A stretch of DNA of 64,000 bases, taken from Acanthosepion esculentum (taxonomy: Eukaryota > Mollusca > Cephalopoda > Sepiida > Sepiidae). Numbering within the stretch: position 1 is the stretch's first letter; every line of letters starts with the position of its first letter. The notes under the pieces are model-generated. The model was not told the DNA's origin. It saw only the letters and a program-made list of their open reading frames with translations, and searched no databases. The translations under genes were made by a program, and so were the position numbers. The DNA is taken from contig OZ038510.1 of NCBI GenBank assembly GCA_964036315.1, positions 85,676,073 through 85,740,072 of the forward strand, given 5' to 3'. This document shows positions 1-13,430 of the stretch, piece by piece.

Positions 1-1800
1 TGAGAAGAGGAAGTCTCTATTGATGTGGGCATGTAATGGATTTGAAGAGGATGTCTCTATTGATGTGGCATCTAATGGATTAGAAGAGGAAGTCTCTATT
101 GATATGGTCATCTAATGGATGAGAAGAGGAAGCCTATTGATGTGGTCATCTAATGGATGAGAAGAGGAAGTCTCTATTGATGTGGCCATGTAATGGATTA
201 GAAGAGGAAGTCTCTATTGATGTGGTCATCTAATGGATTAGAAGAAGAAGTCTCTATTGATGTGGTCATCTAATGGATTAGAAGAGGAAGTCTCTTTTTT
301 GTGGCCATGTAATGGATTAGAAGAGGGAGTCTCTATTCATGAGGTCATCTAATGGATTAGAAGAGGAATCTCTATTGATGTGGCCATGTAATGGATTAGA
401 AGAGGGAGTCTCTATTGATGTGGCCATGTAATGGATTAGAAGAGGTAGTCTCTATTGATGTGATCATCTAATGGAATAGAAGAGGAAGTCTCTATTGATG
501 TGGTCATCTAATGGATGAGAAGAAGAATTTTATTGATGTGGTCATCTAATGGATGAGAAGAGGAAGTCTATTGATGTGATCATCTAATGGATGAGAAGAG
601 GAAGTCTTTTGATGTGGTCATCTAATGGATGAGAAGAGGAAGTCTCTATTGATGTGGCCATCAAATGGATTAGAAGAGGAAGTCTCTATTGATGTGGTCA
701 TCTAATGGATGAGAAGAGGAAGTCTCTATTGATGTGGCCATGTAATTGATTGAAGAGGAGGTGTCTATTGATGTGGTCATCTTATGGATTAGAAGAGGAA
801 GTCTCTATTGATGTGGTCATCTCATGGATTAGAAGAGTAAGTCTCTATTGATGTCGCCATACAATGGATTAGAAGAGAGAGTCTCTATTGATGTGGTCAT
901 CTAATGGATTAGAAGAGGAAGTCTATTGATTTGTTCATCTAATTGATGAGAAGAGGAAGTCTATTGATGTGGTCATGTAAAGGATTAGAAAAGGAAGTCT
1001 CTATTGATGTGGCCATGTAATGTATTAGAAGTGGAAGTCTCTATTGATGTGGCCATGTAATGGATTAGAAGAGGTTGTCTCTATTGATGTGGCCATCTAA
1101 TGGATTAGAAGAGGAAGTCTCTATTGATGTGGTCATCTAATGGATGAGAAGAGGAAGACTATTGATGTGGTCATCTAATGTATGAGAAGAGGAAGTCTCT
1201 ATTGATGTGGCCTAGTAATGGATTAGAAAAGGAAGTCTCTATTGATGTCGTCATCTAATGGATTAGAAGAAGAAGTCTCTATTGATGTGGTCATCAAATG
1301 GATTACAAGAGGAAGTCTCTATTGATGTGGCCATGTAATGGATAAGAAGAGGAAGTCTCTATTGATATGGCCATGTAATGGATTAGAAGAGGGAGTCTCC
1401 ATTGATGTGGTCATCAAATGGATCAGAAGAGAAAGTCTCTATTGATGTCGCCATGTAATGGATTAGAAGTGAGAGTCTCTATTGATGTGGTCATCTAATG
1501 GATTAGAAGAGGAAGTCTATTGATTTGGTCATCTAATGGATGAGAAGAGGAAGTCTATTGATGTGGTCATATAATGGATGAGAATAGAAAGTCTCTATTG
1601 ATGTGGCCATCTAATGGTTTAGAAGAGAGAGTCTCTATTGATGTGGCCATCTAATGGATTAGAAGAGGAAGTCTCTATTGATGTGGTCATCTAATGGATA
1701 AGAAGAGGAAGTCTATTGATGTGGTCATCTAATGGATGAGAAGAGGAAGTCTATTGATGTGGTCTTCTAATGGATTAGAAGAGGAAGTCTCTATTGATAT
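1..1800 (+). repeat. Left block: most heterogeneous part of the array
   Basis: The monomers here are the most varied of the window. Units with GTGGCCATGTAATGG, GAGGGAGTCTC, GAGAGAGTCTC and CATCAAATGG are mixed with standard ones, and small indels shorten several units (TTTTTTGTGG near 295, AAGCCTATTG near 130, TTTTATTG near 530). I saw no clean long-range period before about 1800. Local order near 1300-1750 partly resembles 2080-2400 and 3580-3860 (GTCATATAATGGATGAG at about 1566, 2435 and 3846). This looks like an older or less homogenised part of the same satellite, but the true array edge is not in the window. Confidence 0.8.
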
Positions 1801-4800
1801 GGCCATGTAATGGATTAGAAGAGGAAGTCTCCATTGATGTGGTCATCTAATGGATTAGAAGAGGAAGTCTCTATTGATGTGGCCATATAATGTATTAGAA
1901 GATGGAGTCTCTATTGATGTGGCCATCTAATGGTTTAGTAGAGTGAGTCTCTATTGATGTGGCCATCTAATGGATTAGAAGAGGAAGTCTCTATTGATGT
2001 GGTCATCTAATGGATGAGAAGAGGAAGTCTATTGATGTGGTCATCTAATGGATGAGAATAGGAAGTCTCTATTGATGTGGCCATGTAATGGATTAGAAGA
2101 TGAAGTCTCTATTGATGTGGCCATGTAATGGATTAGAAGAGGAAGACTCTATTGATTTGGTCATCTAATGGATTAGAAAAGGGAGTCTCTATTGGTGTGG
2201 CCATATAATGGATTGAAGAGGAAGTCTCTATTGATGTTGTCATCTAATTGAATAGAAGAGGAAGTCTCTATTGATGTGGCCATGTAATGGATTAGAAGAG
2301 TAAGTCTCTATTGATGTCGCCATGTAATGGATTAGAAGAGAGAGTCTCTATTGATGTGGTCATCTAATGGATTAGAAGAGGAAGTCTATTGATTTGGTCA
2401 TCTAATGGATGAGAAGAGGAAGTCTATTGATGTGGTCATATAATGGATGAGAATAGGAAGTCTCTATTGATGTGGCCATGTAATGGATAAGAAGAGGAAG
2501 TCTCTATTGATATGGCCATGTAATGGATTAGAAGAGGGAGACTCCATTGATGTGGTCATCAAATGTATTAGAAGAGGAAGTCTCTATGATGTTGCCATTT
2601 AATGGATTAGAAGAGGGAGTCTCTATTGATGTGGCCATCTAATGGTTTAGAAGAGAGAGTCTCTATTGATGTGGCCATCTAATGGATTAGAAGAGGAAGT
2701 CTCTATAGATGTTGTCATCTAATGGATGAGAAGAGGATGTCTATTGATGTGGTCATCTAATGGATGAGAATAGGAAGTCTCTATTGATGTGGCCATGTAA
2801 TGGATTAGAAGAGGATGTCTCTATTGATTTGGTCATCTAATGGATTAGGAGACGAAGTCTCTATTGATGTGGCCATGTAAAGGATTAGAAGAGGAAGTCT
2901 ATTGATGTGGTCATAAAATGGATGGGAAGAGGAAGACTTTATTGATGTGGCCATGTAATGGATTTGAAGATGAAGTCTCTATTGATGTGTTCATCTAATG
3001 GATGAGAAGAGGAAGTCTCTATTGATGTGGCCATCTAATGGATTAGAAGAGGAAGTCTATTGATGTGGTCATGTAATGGATTAGAAGAGGCAGTCTCTAT
3101 TGATGTGGCCATCTAATGGATGAGAAGAGTAAGTCACTATTGATGTGGTCATCTAATGGATGAGAAGAGGAAGTCTCTATTGATGTGGCAATCTAATGGA
3201 TTAGAAGAGCAAGTCTCTATTGATGTGGTCTTCTAATGGATGAGAAGAGGAAGTCTATTGATGTGGTCATCTAAGGGATGAGAAGAGGAGTCTCTATTGA
3301 TGTGGTCATGTAATGGATGAGAAGAGGAAGTCTCTATTGATATGGCCATGTAATGGATTAGAAGAGGGAGTCTCCATTGGTCATCTAATGTATTAGTATA
3401 GGAAGTCTCTATGATGTGGCAATTTAATGGGTTAGAAGAGGGAGTCTCTATTGATGTGGCCATCTAATGGTTTAGAAGAGAGAGTCTCTATTGATGTGGC
3501 CATCTAATGGATTAGAAGAGGAAGTCTCTATTGATGTGGTCATCTAATGGATGAGAATAGGAAGTCTATATTGATGTGGCCATGTAATGGATTAGAAAAG
3601 GAAGTCCCTATTGATGTGGCCATGTAATGGATTAGAAGAGGAAGACTCTATTGATTTGGTCATCTAATGGATTAGAAGAGGGAGTCTCTATTGATGTGGC
3701 CATATAATGGATTGAAGAGTAAGTCTCTATTGATGTCGCCATGTAATGGAATAGAAGAGAGTGTCTCTATTGATTTGGCCATCTAAAGGATTAGAAGAGG
3801 AAGTCTATTGATTTGCTCATCTAATGGATGAGAAGAGGAAGTCTATTGATGTGGTCATATAATGGATGAGAATAGGAAGTCTCTATTGATGTGGCAATGT
3901 AATGGTTTAGAAGAGGAAGTCTCTATTGATGTGGCCATGTAATGGATAAGAAGAGGAAGTCTATTGAAATGGCCATGTAATGGATTAGAAGAGGGAGTCA
4001 CCATTGATGTGGTCATCTAATGTATTAGAAGAGGAAGTCTCTATGATGTGGCCATTTAATGGATTAGAAGAGGGAGTCTCTATTGATGTGGCCATCTAAT
4101 GGTTTAGTAGAGAGAGTCTCTATTGATGTGGCCATCTAATGGATTAGAAGAGGAAGTCTCTATTGATGTGGTCATCTAATGGATGAGAAGAGGAAGTCTA
4201 TTGAAATGGTCATCTAATGGATGAGAATAGGAAGTCTCTATTGATGTGGCCATGTAATGGATTAGAAGATGAAGTCTCTATTGATGTGGCCATGTAATGG
4301 ATTAGAAGAGGAAGACTTTATTGATTTGGTCATCTAATGGATTAGAAGAGGGAGTCTCTATTGATGTGGCCATATAATGGATTGAAGAGGAAGTCTCTGT
4401 TGATGTGTTCCTCTAATGGATTAGAAGAGGAAGTCTCTATTGATGTGGCCATGTAATGGTTTAGAAGAGTAAGTCTCTATTGATGTCGCCATGTAATGGA
4501 TTAGAAGAGAGAGTCTCTATTGATGTGGTCATCTAATGGATTAGAAGAGGAAGTCTATTGATTTGGTCATCTAATGGATGAGAAGAGGAAGTCTATTGAG
4601 GTGGTCATATAATGGATGAGAATAGGAAGTCTCTATTGATGTGGCCAAGTAATGGTTTAGAAGAGGAAGTCTCTATTGATGTGGCCATGTAATGGATAAG
4701 AAGAGAAAGTCTCTATTGATATGGCCATGTAATGGATTAGAAGAGGGAGACTCCATTGATGTGGTCATCAAATGTATTAGAAGAGGAAGTCTCTATGATG

Positions 4801-6866
4801 TTGCCATTTAATGGATTAGAAGAGGGAGTCTCTATTGATGTGGCCATCTAATGGTTTAGAAGAGAGAGTCTCTATTGATGTGGCCATCTAATGGATTAGA
4901 AGAGGAAGTCTCTATAGATGTGGTCATCTAATGGATGAGAAGAGGATGTCTATTGATGTGGTCATCTAATGGATGAGAATAGGAAGTCTCTATTGATGTG
5001 GCCATGTAATGGATTAGAAGAGGAAGTCTCTATTGATTTGGTCATCTAATGGATTAGGAGACGAAGTCTCTATTGATGTGGCCATGTAAAGGATTAGAAG
5101 AGGAAGACTATTGATGTGGTCATAAAATGGATGGGAAGAGGAAGTCTTTATTGAGGTGGCCATGTAATGGATGAGAAGAGGAAGTCTCTATTGATGTGGC
5201 AATCTAATGGATTAGAAGAGCAAGTCTCTATTGATGTGGTCTTCTAATGGATGAGAAGAGGATGTCTCTATTGATGTGGTCATGTAATGGATAAGAAGAG
5301 GAAGTCTCTATTGATATGGCCATGTAATGGATTAGAAGAGGGAGTCTCCATTGGTCATCTAATGTATTAGTAGAGGAAGTCTCTATGATGTGGCAATTTA
5401 ATGGATTAGAAAAGGGAGTCTCTATTGATGTGGCCATCTAATGGTTTAGAAGAGAGAGTCTCTATTGATGTGGCCATCTAATGGATTAGAAGAGGAAGTC
5501 TCTATTGATGTGGTCATCTAATGGATGAGAATAGGAAGTCTCTATTGATGTGGCCATGTAATGGATTAGAAGAGGAAGTCTCTATTGATGTGGCCATGTA
5601 ATGGATTAGAAGAGGAAGACTCTATTGATTTGGTCATCTAATGGATTAGAAGAGGGAGTCTCTATTGATGTGGCCATATAATGGATTGAAGAGTAAGTCT
5701 CTATTGATGTCGCCATGTAATGGATTAGAAGAGAGTGTCTCTATTGATGTGGTCATCTAATGGATTAGAAGAGGAAGTCTATTGATTTGGACATCTAATG
5801 GATGAGAAGAGGAAGTCTATTGATGTGGTCATATAATGGATGAGAATAGGAAGTCTCTATTGATGTGGCAATGTAATGGTTTAGAAGAGGAAGTCTCTAT
5901 TGATGTGGCCATGTAATGGATAAGAAGAGGAAGTCTATTGATATGGCCATGTAATGGATTAGAAGAGGGAGTCACCATTGATGTGGTCATCTAATGTATT
6001 AGAAGAGGAAGTCTCTATGATGTGGCCATTTAATGGATTAGAAGAGGGAGTCTCTATTGATGTGGCCATCTAATGGTTTAGAAGAGAGAGTCTCTATTGA
6101 TGTGGCCATTTAATTGATTAGAAGAGGAAGTCTCTATTGATATGGCCATGTAATGGATTAGAAGAAGGAGTCTCCATTGATGTGGACATCTAATGGATTA
6201 GAAGAGGAAGTCTCTATTGATGTGGCCATGTAATGTATTAGAAGATGAAGTCTCTATTGATGTGGTCATCTATTGTATTAGAGGAGGAAGTCTCTATGAT
6301 ATGGCCATTTAATGGATTAGAATAGGGAGTCTCTATTGGTGTGGCCATCTAATGGTTTAGAAGAGAGAGTCTCTATTGATGTGGCCATCTAATGGATTAG
6401 AAGAGGAAGTCTCTATTGATGTGGTCATCTAATGGATTAGAAGAGGAAGTCTATTGATTTGGTCATATACTGGATGAGAAGACGAAGTCTGTTGATGTAG
6501 TCATATAATGGATGAGAATAGGAAGTCTCTATTGATGTGGACATGTAATGGTTTAGAAGAGGAAGTCTCTATTGATGTGGCCATGTAATGGATTAGAAGA
6601 GGAAGTCTCTATAGATGTGGCTATCTAATGGATTAGAAGAGCAAGTCTCTATTGATGTGGTCTTCTAATGGATGAGAAGAGGAAGTCTATTGATGTGGTC
6701 ATCTAATGGATGAGAAGAGGAAGTCTCTATTGATGTGGCCATGTAATGGATAAGAAGAGGAAGTCTCTATTGATATGGGCATGTAATGGATTAGAAGAGG
6801 GTGTCTCCATTGATGTGGTCATCTAATGTATTAGAAGAGGAAGTCTCTATTGATGTGGCCATATAA
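1801..6866 (+). repeat. Imperfect 2.0-2.2 kb higher-order repeat
   Basis: Marker monomers recur in order at about 2.0-2.2 kb. The TCGCC variant at 2318 returns at 4487 (2169 bp), and GAGACTCC at 2541 returns at 4750 (2209 bp, after one extra 40-bp unit). The rare AGAGCAAG variant at 3210 returns at 5221 (2011 bp), and TCGCC at 3737 returns at 5711 (1974 bp, after loss of one unit). AGAGCAAG appears again at 6642. The copies are interlocked, not clean. They differ by whole-monomer gains and losses and by many substitutions, so this is the oldest-looking higher-order structure here. Type A units with CCATGTAATGG and GGTTTAGAAGAGAGAG dominate. Two long stop-free runs on the minus strand in this block are translated satellite, not genes. 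Confidence 0.7.
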
Positions 6867-9800
6867 TGGATTGAAGAGTAAGTCTCTATTGATGTCGCCA
6901 TGTAATGGATTAGAAGAGAGAGTCTCTATTGATGTGGTCATCTAATGGATTAGAAGAGGAAGTCTATTGATTTGTTCATCTAATGGATGAGAAGAGGAAG
7001 TCTATTGATGTGGTCATATAATGGATGAGAATAGGAAGTCTCTATTGATGTGGCCATGTAATGGTTTAGAAGAGGAAGTCTCTATTGGTTTGGTCATCTA
7101 ATGGATGAGAAGAGGAAGTCTATTGATGTGGTCATCTAATAGATTAGAAGAGGAAGTCTCTATTGATGTGGTCATCTAATGGATGAGAAGAGGAAATCTA
7201 TGCATGTTGTCATCTAATGGATTAGAAGAGGATGTCTCTATTGATGTGGCCATCTAATGGATTAGAAGAGGAAGACTCTATTGATGTGGTCATCTAATGG
7301 ATGAGAAGAGGAAGTCTATATATGTGATCATCTATTGGATTAGAAGAGGAAGTCTTTAATGATGTGGCCATCTAATGGATTAGAAGAGGAAGTCTATTGA
7401 TGTGCTCATCTAATGGATGAGAAGAGGAGGTCTATTGATGTGGTCATCTAATGGATTAGAAGAGGAAGTCTCTATTGATGTGGTCATCTAATGGATTAAA
7501 AGAGGAAGTCTCTATTTATGTGGCAATCTAATGGATTAGAAGAGGAAGTCTCTATTGATGTGGTCATCTAATTGATGAGAAGAGGAAGTCTATTGATGTG
7601 GTCATCTAATGGATTAGAAGAGGAAGTCTCTATTGATGTGGTCATCTAATGGATGAGAAGAGGAAGACTATTGATGTGGTCATCTAATGGATTAGAAAAG
7701 GAAGTCTCTATTGATGTGGTCATGTAATGGATTAGAAGAGGATGTCTCTATTGATGTGGTCATGTAATGGATGAGAAGAGGAAGTCTCTATTGATATGGT
7801 CATCTAATGTATTAGAAGAGGAAGTCACTATTGATGTGGTCATCTAATGGATTTGAAGAGGAAGTCTATTGATGTGGCCATCTAATGGATGAGAAGAGGA
7901 AGTCTATTGATGTGGTCATCTAATGGATTAGAAGAGGACGTCTATATTGATGTGGTCATCTAATGGATTAGAAGAGGAAGTCTCTATTGATGTGGCCATC
8001 TAATGGATTAGAAGAGGAAGTCTCTATTGATGTGGTCATCTAATGGATGAGAAGAGGAAGTCTATTGATGTGGTCATCTAATGGATTAGAAGAGGAAGTC
8101 TCTATTGATGTGGTCATCTAATGGATGAGAAGAGTAAGTCTATTGATGTGGTCATCTAATGGATTAGAAAAAAGAAGTCTCTATTGATGTGGTCATCTAA
8201 TGGATGAGAAAAGGAAATCTCTATTGATGTGGCCATCTAATGGAGGAGAAGTGGAAGTCTATTGATGTGGTCATCTAATGGATTAGAAGAGGAAGTCTCT
8301 AATGATGTGGCCATCTAATGGATGAGAAGAGGAAGTCTATTGATGTGGTCATCTAAAGGATTAGAAGAGGAAGTCTCTAGTGATGTGGCCATCTAATGGA
8401 TTAGGAGAGGAGGTCTCTATTTATGTGGTCATCTAATGGATGAGAAGAGGTATTCTATTGATGTGGTCATCTAATGGATTAGAAGAGGAAGTCTCTATTG
8501 ATGTGGCCATCTAATAGATTAGAAGAGGAAGTCTCTATTGATGTGGTCATCTAATGGATGAGAAGATGAAGTCTATTGATGTGGTAATTTAATGGATTAG
8601 AAGAGGAAGTCTCTATTGATGTGGTCATCTAATGGATGAGAAGAGGAAGTCTATTGATGTGGCCATCTATTGGATGAGGAGAGGAAGTCTATTGTTGTGG
8701 TCATCTAATGTATTAGAAGAGGAAGTCTCTATTGATGTGGTCATCTAATGCATGAGAAGAGGATGTCTATTGATGTGGTAATCTAATGGATTAGAAGAGG
8801 AAGTCTTTATTGATGTGGCCTTATAATGGATTAGAAGCGGAAGTCTATTGATGTGCTCATCTAATGGATGAGAAGAGGAAGACTATTGATGTGGTCATCT
8901 AATGGATTAGAAGAGGAAGTCTCTATTTATGTGGTCATCTAATGGATTAAAAGAGGAAGTCTCTATTTATGTGGCCATCTAATGGATTAGAAGAGGAAGA
9001 CTCTATTGATGTGGTCATCTAATGGATGAGAAGAGGAAGTCTATTGATGTGGTCATCTAATGGATTAGAAGAGGAAGTCTCTATTGGTGTGGTCATCTAA
9101 TGGATGAGAAGAGGAAGTCTATTGATGTGGTCATCTAATAGATTAGAAGAGGAAGTCTCTATTGATGTGGTCATCTAATGGATGAGAATAGAAAATCTAT
9201 GCATGTTGTCATCTAATGGATTAGAAGAGGATGTCTCTATTGATGTGGCCATCTAATGGATTAGAAGAGGAAGTCTCTATTGATGTGGTCATCTAATGGA
9301 TGAGAAGAGGAAGTCTATATATGTGATCATCTACTGGATTAGAAGAGGAAGTCTCTATTGATGTGGTCATCTAATGGATTAGAAGAGGATGTCTCTATTG
9401 ATATGGTCATCTAATGGATTAGAAGAGGAAGTCTCTATTGATGTGGCCATCTAATGGATTAGAAGAGGATGTCTCTATTGATGTGGTCATCTAATGGATG
9501 AGGAGAGGAATTCTATTGATGTGGTCATCTAATGGATTAGAAGAGGAAGTCTCTATTGATGTGGTCATCTAATGGATGAGAAGAGGATGTCTATTGATGT
9601 GGTCATCTAATGGATTAGAAGAGGAAGTCTTTATTGATGTGGTCATCTAATGGATTAGAAGAGGAAGTCTATTGATGTGCTCATCTAATGGATGAGAAGA
9701 GGAGGTCTATTGATGTGGTCATCTAATGGATTAGAAGAGGAAGTCTCTATTGATGTGGTCATCTAATGGATTAAAAGAGGAAGTCTCTATTTATGTGCAA

Positions 9801-10355
9801 TCTTATGGATTAGAAGAGGAAGTCTCTATTGATGTGGTCATCTAATTGATGAGAAGAGGAAGTCTGTTGATGTGGTCATCTAATGGATTAGAAGAGGAAG
9901 TCTCTATTGATGTGGTCATCTAATGGATGAGAAGAGGAAGACTATTGATGTGGTCATCTAATGGATTAGAAAAGGAAGTCTCTATTGATGTGGTCATGTA
10001 ATGGATTAGAAGAGGAAGTCTCTATTGATGTGGTCATGTAATGGATGAGAAGAGGAAGTCTCTATTGATATGGTCATCTAATGTATTAGAAGAGGAAGTC
10101 ACTATTGATGTGGTCATCTAATGGATTAGAAGAGGAAGTCTATTGATGTGGCCATCTAATGGATGAGAAGAGGAAGTCTATTGATGTGGTCATCTAATGG
10201 ATTAGAAGAGGACGTCTATATTGATGTGGTCATCTAATGGATGAGAAGAGGAAATCTATGCATGTTGTCATCGAATGGATTAGAAGAGGATGTCAATATT
10301 GATGTGGCCATCTAATGGATTAGAAGAGGAAGACTCTATTGATGTGGTCATCTAA
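6867..10355 (+). repeat. 3.49-kb higher-order unit, first copy
   Basis: This unit starts with a left-block-type segment (GGATTGAAGAG, then the TCGCC variant at 6896) and passes into the A/B dimer type that fills the rest of the window. The same start reappears 3489 bp later at 10385. Downstream markers keep pace with growing offsets caused by extra monomers in the second copy. The ATGCATG monomer at 7201 pairs with 10808 (3607 bp), CCTTATAAT at 8821 with 12626 (3805 bp), and ATGCATG at 9200 with 13082 (3882 bp). Distinct variants inside include ATGCATGTTGTC at 7201, 9200 and 10259, TATATATGTGATC near 7320 and 9310, and GAATTC at 9508. Confidence 0.75.
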
Positions 10356-11864
10356 TGGATTGAAGAGTAAGTCTCTATTGATGTCGCCATGTAATGGATT
10401 AGAAGAGAGAGTCTCTATTGATGTGGTCATCTAATGGATTAGAAGAGGAAGTCTATTGATTTGTTCATCTAATGGATGAGAAGAGGAAGTCTATTGATGT
10501 GGTCATATAATGGATGAGAATAGGAAGTCTCTATTGATGTGGCCATGTAATGGTTTAGAAGAGGAAGTCTGTATTGGTGTGGTCATCTAATGGATGAGAA
10601 GAGGAAGTCTATTGATGTGGTCATCTAATGGATTAGAAAAGGAAGTCTCTATTGATGTGGTCATCTAATGGATTAGAAGAGGAAGTCTCTATTGATGTGG
10701 TCATCTAATGGATGAGAAGAGGAAGTCTATTGATGTGGTCATCTAATAGATTAGAAGAGGAAGTCTCTATTGATGTGGTCATCTAATGGATGAGAAGAGG
10801 AAATCTATGCATGTTGTCATCTAATGGATTAGAAGAGGATGTCTCTATTGATGTGGCCATCTAATGGATTAGAAGAGGAAGACTCTATTGATGTGGTCAT
10901 CTAATGGATGAGAAGAGGAAGTCTATATATGTGATCATCTACTGGATTAGAAGAGGAAGTCTTTATTGATGTGGCCATCTAATGGATTAGAAGAGGAAGT
11001 CTATTGATGTGCTCATCTAATGGATGAGAAGAGGAGGTCTATTGATGTGGTCATCTAATGGATTAGAAGAGGAAGTCTCTATTGATGTGGTCATCTAATG
11101 GATTAAAAGAGGAAGTCTCTATTTATGTGGCAATCTAATGGATTAGAAGAGGAAGTCTCTATTGATGTGGTCATCTAATTGATGAGAAGAGGAAGTCTAT
11201 TGATGTGGTCATCTAATGGATTAGAAGAGGAAGTCTCTATTGATGTGGTCATCGAATGGATGAGAAGAGGAAGACTATTGATGTGGTCATCTAATGGATT
11301 AGAAAAGGAAGTCTCTATTGATGTGGTCATGTAATGGATTAGAAGAGGAAGTCTCTATTGATGTGGTCATGTAATGGATGAGAAGAGGAAGTCTCTATTG
11401 ATATGGTCATCTAATGTATTAGAAGAGGAAGTCACTATTGATGTGGTCGTCTAATGGATTAGAAGAGGAAGTCTATTGATGTGGCCATCTAATGGATGAG
11501 AAGAGGAAGTCTATTGATGTGGTCATCTAATGGATTAGAAGAGGACGTCTATATTGATGTGGTCATCTAATGGATTAGAAGAGGAAGTCTCTATTGATGT
11601 GGCCATCTAATGGATTAGAAGAGGAAGTCTCTATTGATGTGGTCATCTAATGGATGAGAAGAGGAAGTCTATTGATGTGGTCATCTAATGGATTAGAAGA
11701 GGAAGTCTCTATTGATGTGGTCATCTAATGGACGAGAAGAGTAAGTCTATTGATGTGGTCATCTAATGGATTAGAAAAAAGAAGTCTCTATTGATGTGGT
11801 CATCTAATGGATTAGAAGAGGAAGCCTCTATTGATGTGTTCATCTAATGAATGAGAAGAGGAAG
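10356..11864 (+). repeat. Second copy of the 3.49-kb unit, proximal part
   Basis: This part aligns with 6867-8190. The left-block-type patch (GGATTGAAGAG, TCGCC at 10385, CCATGTAATGGTTTAG near 10550) lies here as an island among A/B dimers, as expected if the junction at 6867 was duplicated. About three monomers (118 bp) are present here between 10600 and 10740 that are missing from the first copy. The GAAAAAAGAAG variant near 11775 matches the one near 8168. Confidence 0.72.
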
Positions 11865-13430
11865 TCTCTATTGATGTGGCCATCTAATGGATGAGAAGAG
11901 GATGTCTATTGGTGTGGTCAACTACTGGATTAATAGAGGAAGTCTCTATTAATGTGGCCATCTAATGGATGAGAAGAGGAAGTCTCTATTGATGTGGTCA
12001 TCTAATGGATGAGAAAAGGAAATCTCTATTGATGTGGCCATTTAATGGAGGAGAAGTGGAAGTCTATTGATGTGGTCATCTAATGGATTAGAAGAGGAAG
12101 TCTCTAATGATGTGGCCATCTAATGGATGAGAAGAGGAAGTCTATTGATGTGGTCATCTAAAGGATTAGAAGAGGAAGTCTCTAGTGATGTGGCCATCTA
12201 ATGGATTAGAAGAGGAGGTCTCTATTTATGTGGTCATCTAATGGATGAGAAGAGGTATTCTATTGATGTGGTCATCTAATGGATTAGAAGAGGAAGTCTC
12301 TATTGATGTGGCCATCTAATAGATTAGAAGAGGAAGTCTCTATTGATGTGGTCATCTAATGGATGAGAAGAGGAAGTCTATTGATGTGGTCATCTAATGG
12401 ATTAGAAGAGGAAGTCTCTATTGATGTGGTCATCTAATGGATGAGAAGAGGAAGTCTATTGATGTGGCCATCTATTGGATGAGGAGAGGAAGTCTATTGT
12501 TGTGGTCATCTAATGTATTAGCAGAGGAAGTCTCTATTGATGTGGTCATCTAATGCATGAGAAGAGGATGTCTATTGATGTGGTAATCTAATGGATTAGA
12601 AGAGGAAGTCTTTATTGATGTGGCCTTATAATGGATTAGAAGCGGAAGTCTATTGATGTGCTCATCTAATGGATGAGAAGAGGAAGACTATTGATGTGGT
12701 CATCTAATGGATTAGAAGAGGAAGTCTCTATTTATGTGGTCATCTAATGGATTAAAAGAGGAAGTCTCTATTTATGTGGCCATCTAATGGATTAGAAGAG
12801 GAAGACTCTATTGATGTGGTCATCTAATGGATGAGAAGAGGAAGTCTATTGATGTGGTCATCTAATGGATTAGAAGAGGAAGTCTCTATTGGTGTGGTCA
12901 TCTAATGGATGAGAAGAGGAAGTCTATTGATGTGGTCATCTAATGGATTAGAAGAGGAAGTCTCTATTGATGTGGGTACTAATGGATGAGAAGAGGAAGT
13001 CTATTCATGTGGTCATCTAATAGATTAGAAGAGGAAGTCTCTATTGATGTGGTCATCTAATGGATGAGAAGAGAAAATCTATGCATGTTGTCATCTAATG
13101 GATTAGAAGAGGATGTCTCTATTGATGTGGCCATCTAATGGATTACAAGAGGAAGCCTCTATTGATGTGGTCATCTAATGGATGAGAAGAGGAAGTCTAT
13201 ATATGTGATCATCTACTGGATTAGAAGAGGAAGTCTCTATTGATGTGGTCATCTAATGGATTAGAAGAGGATGTCTCTATTGATATGGTCATCTAATGGA
13301 TTAGAAGAGGAAGTCTCTATTGATGTGGCCATCTAATGGATTAGAAGAGGATGTCTCTATTGATGTGGTCATCTAATGGATGAGGAGAGGAATTCTATTG
13401 ATGTGGTCATCTAATGGATTAGAAGAGGGA
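11865..13430 (+). repeat. 1567-bp tandem duplication, copy 1
   Basis: The variant CAACTACTGG at 11919 recurs at 13486, and CCTTATAAT at 12626 recurs at 14193, both exactly 1567 bp away. Near 12975 this copy has a compressed unit (GTGGGTACTAATGG) with about 41 bp fewer than the next copy. That is why ATGCATG at 13082 pairs with 14690 (1608 bp). GAATTC lies at 13390. The segment also aligns with 8200-9520 of the first 3.49-kb unit. Confidence 0.78.

Noticed and set aside
3233..3463. A stop-free run of 76 codons on the minus strand
   Set aside because: The predicted peptide is only translated satellite, with the same short words (such as DHINR and IETSSS) repeating with the monomer. It exists because local indels shift the frame past the stops. 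It has no recognisable domain and is not a gene.
5228..5437. A stop-free run of 69 codons on the minus strand, similar to the one at 3233-3463
   Set aside because: It is the homologous satellite position one higher-order unit (about 2.0 kb) further on. Its similarity reflects duplication of the DNA, not conservation of a protein.
9310..9326. TATATATG as a possible TATA box or promoter
   Set aside because: It is a three-base variant of the standard ATTGATG start of the monomer. It recurs with the higher-order units and has no associated transcription unit.
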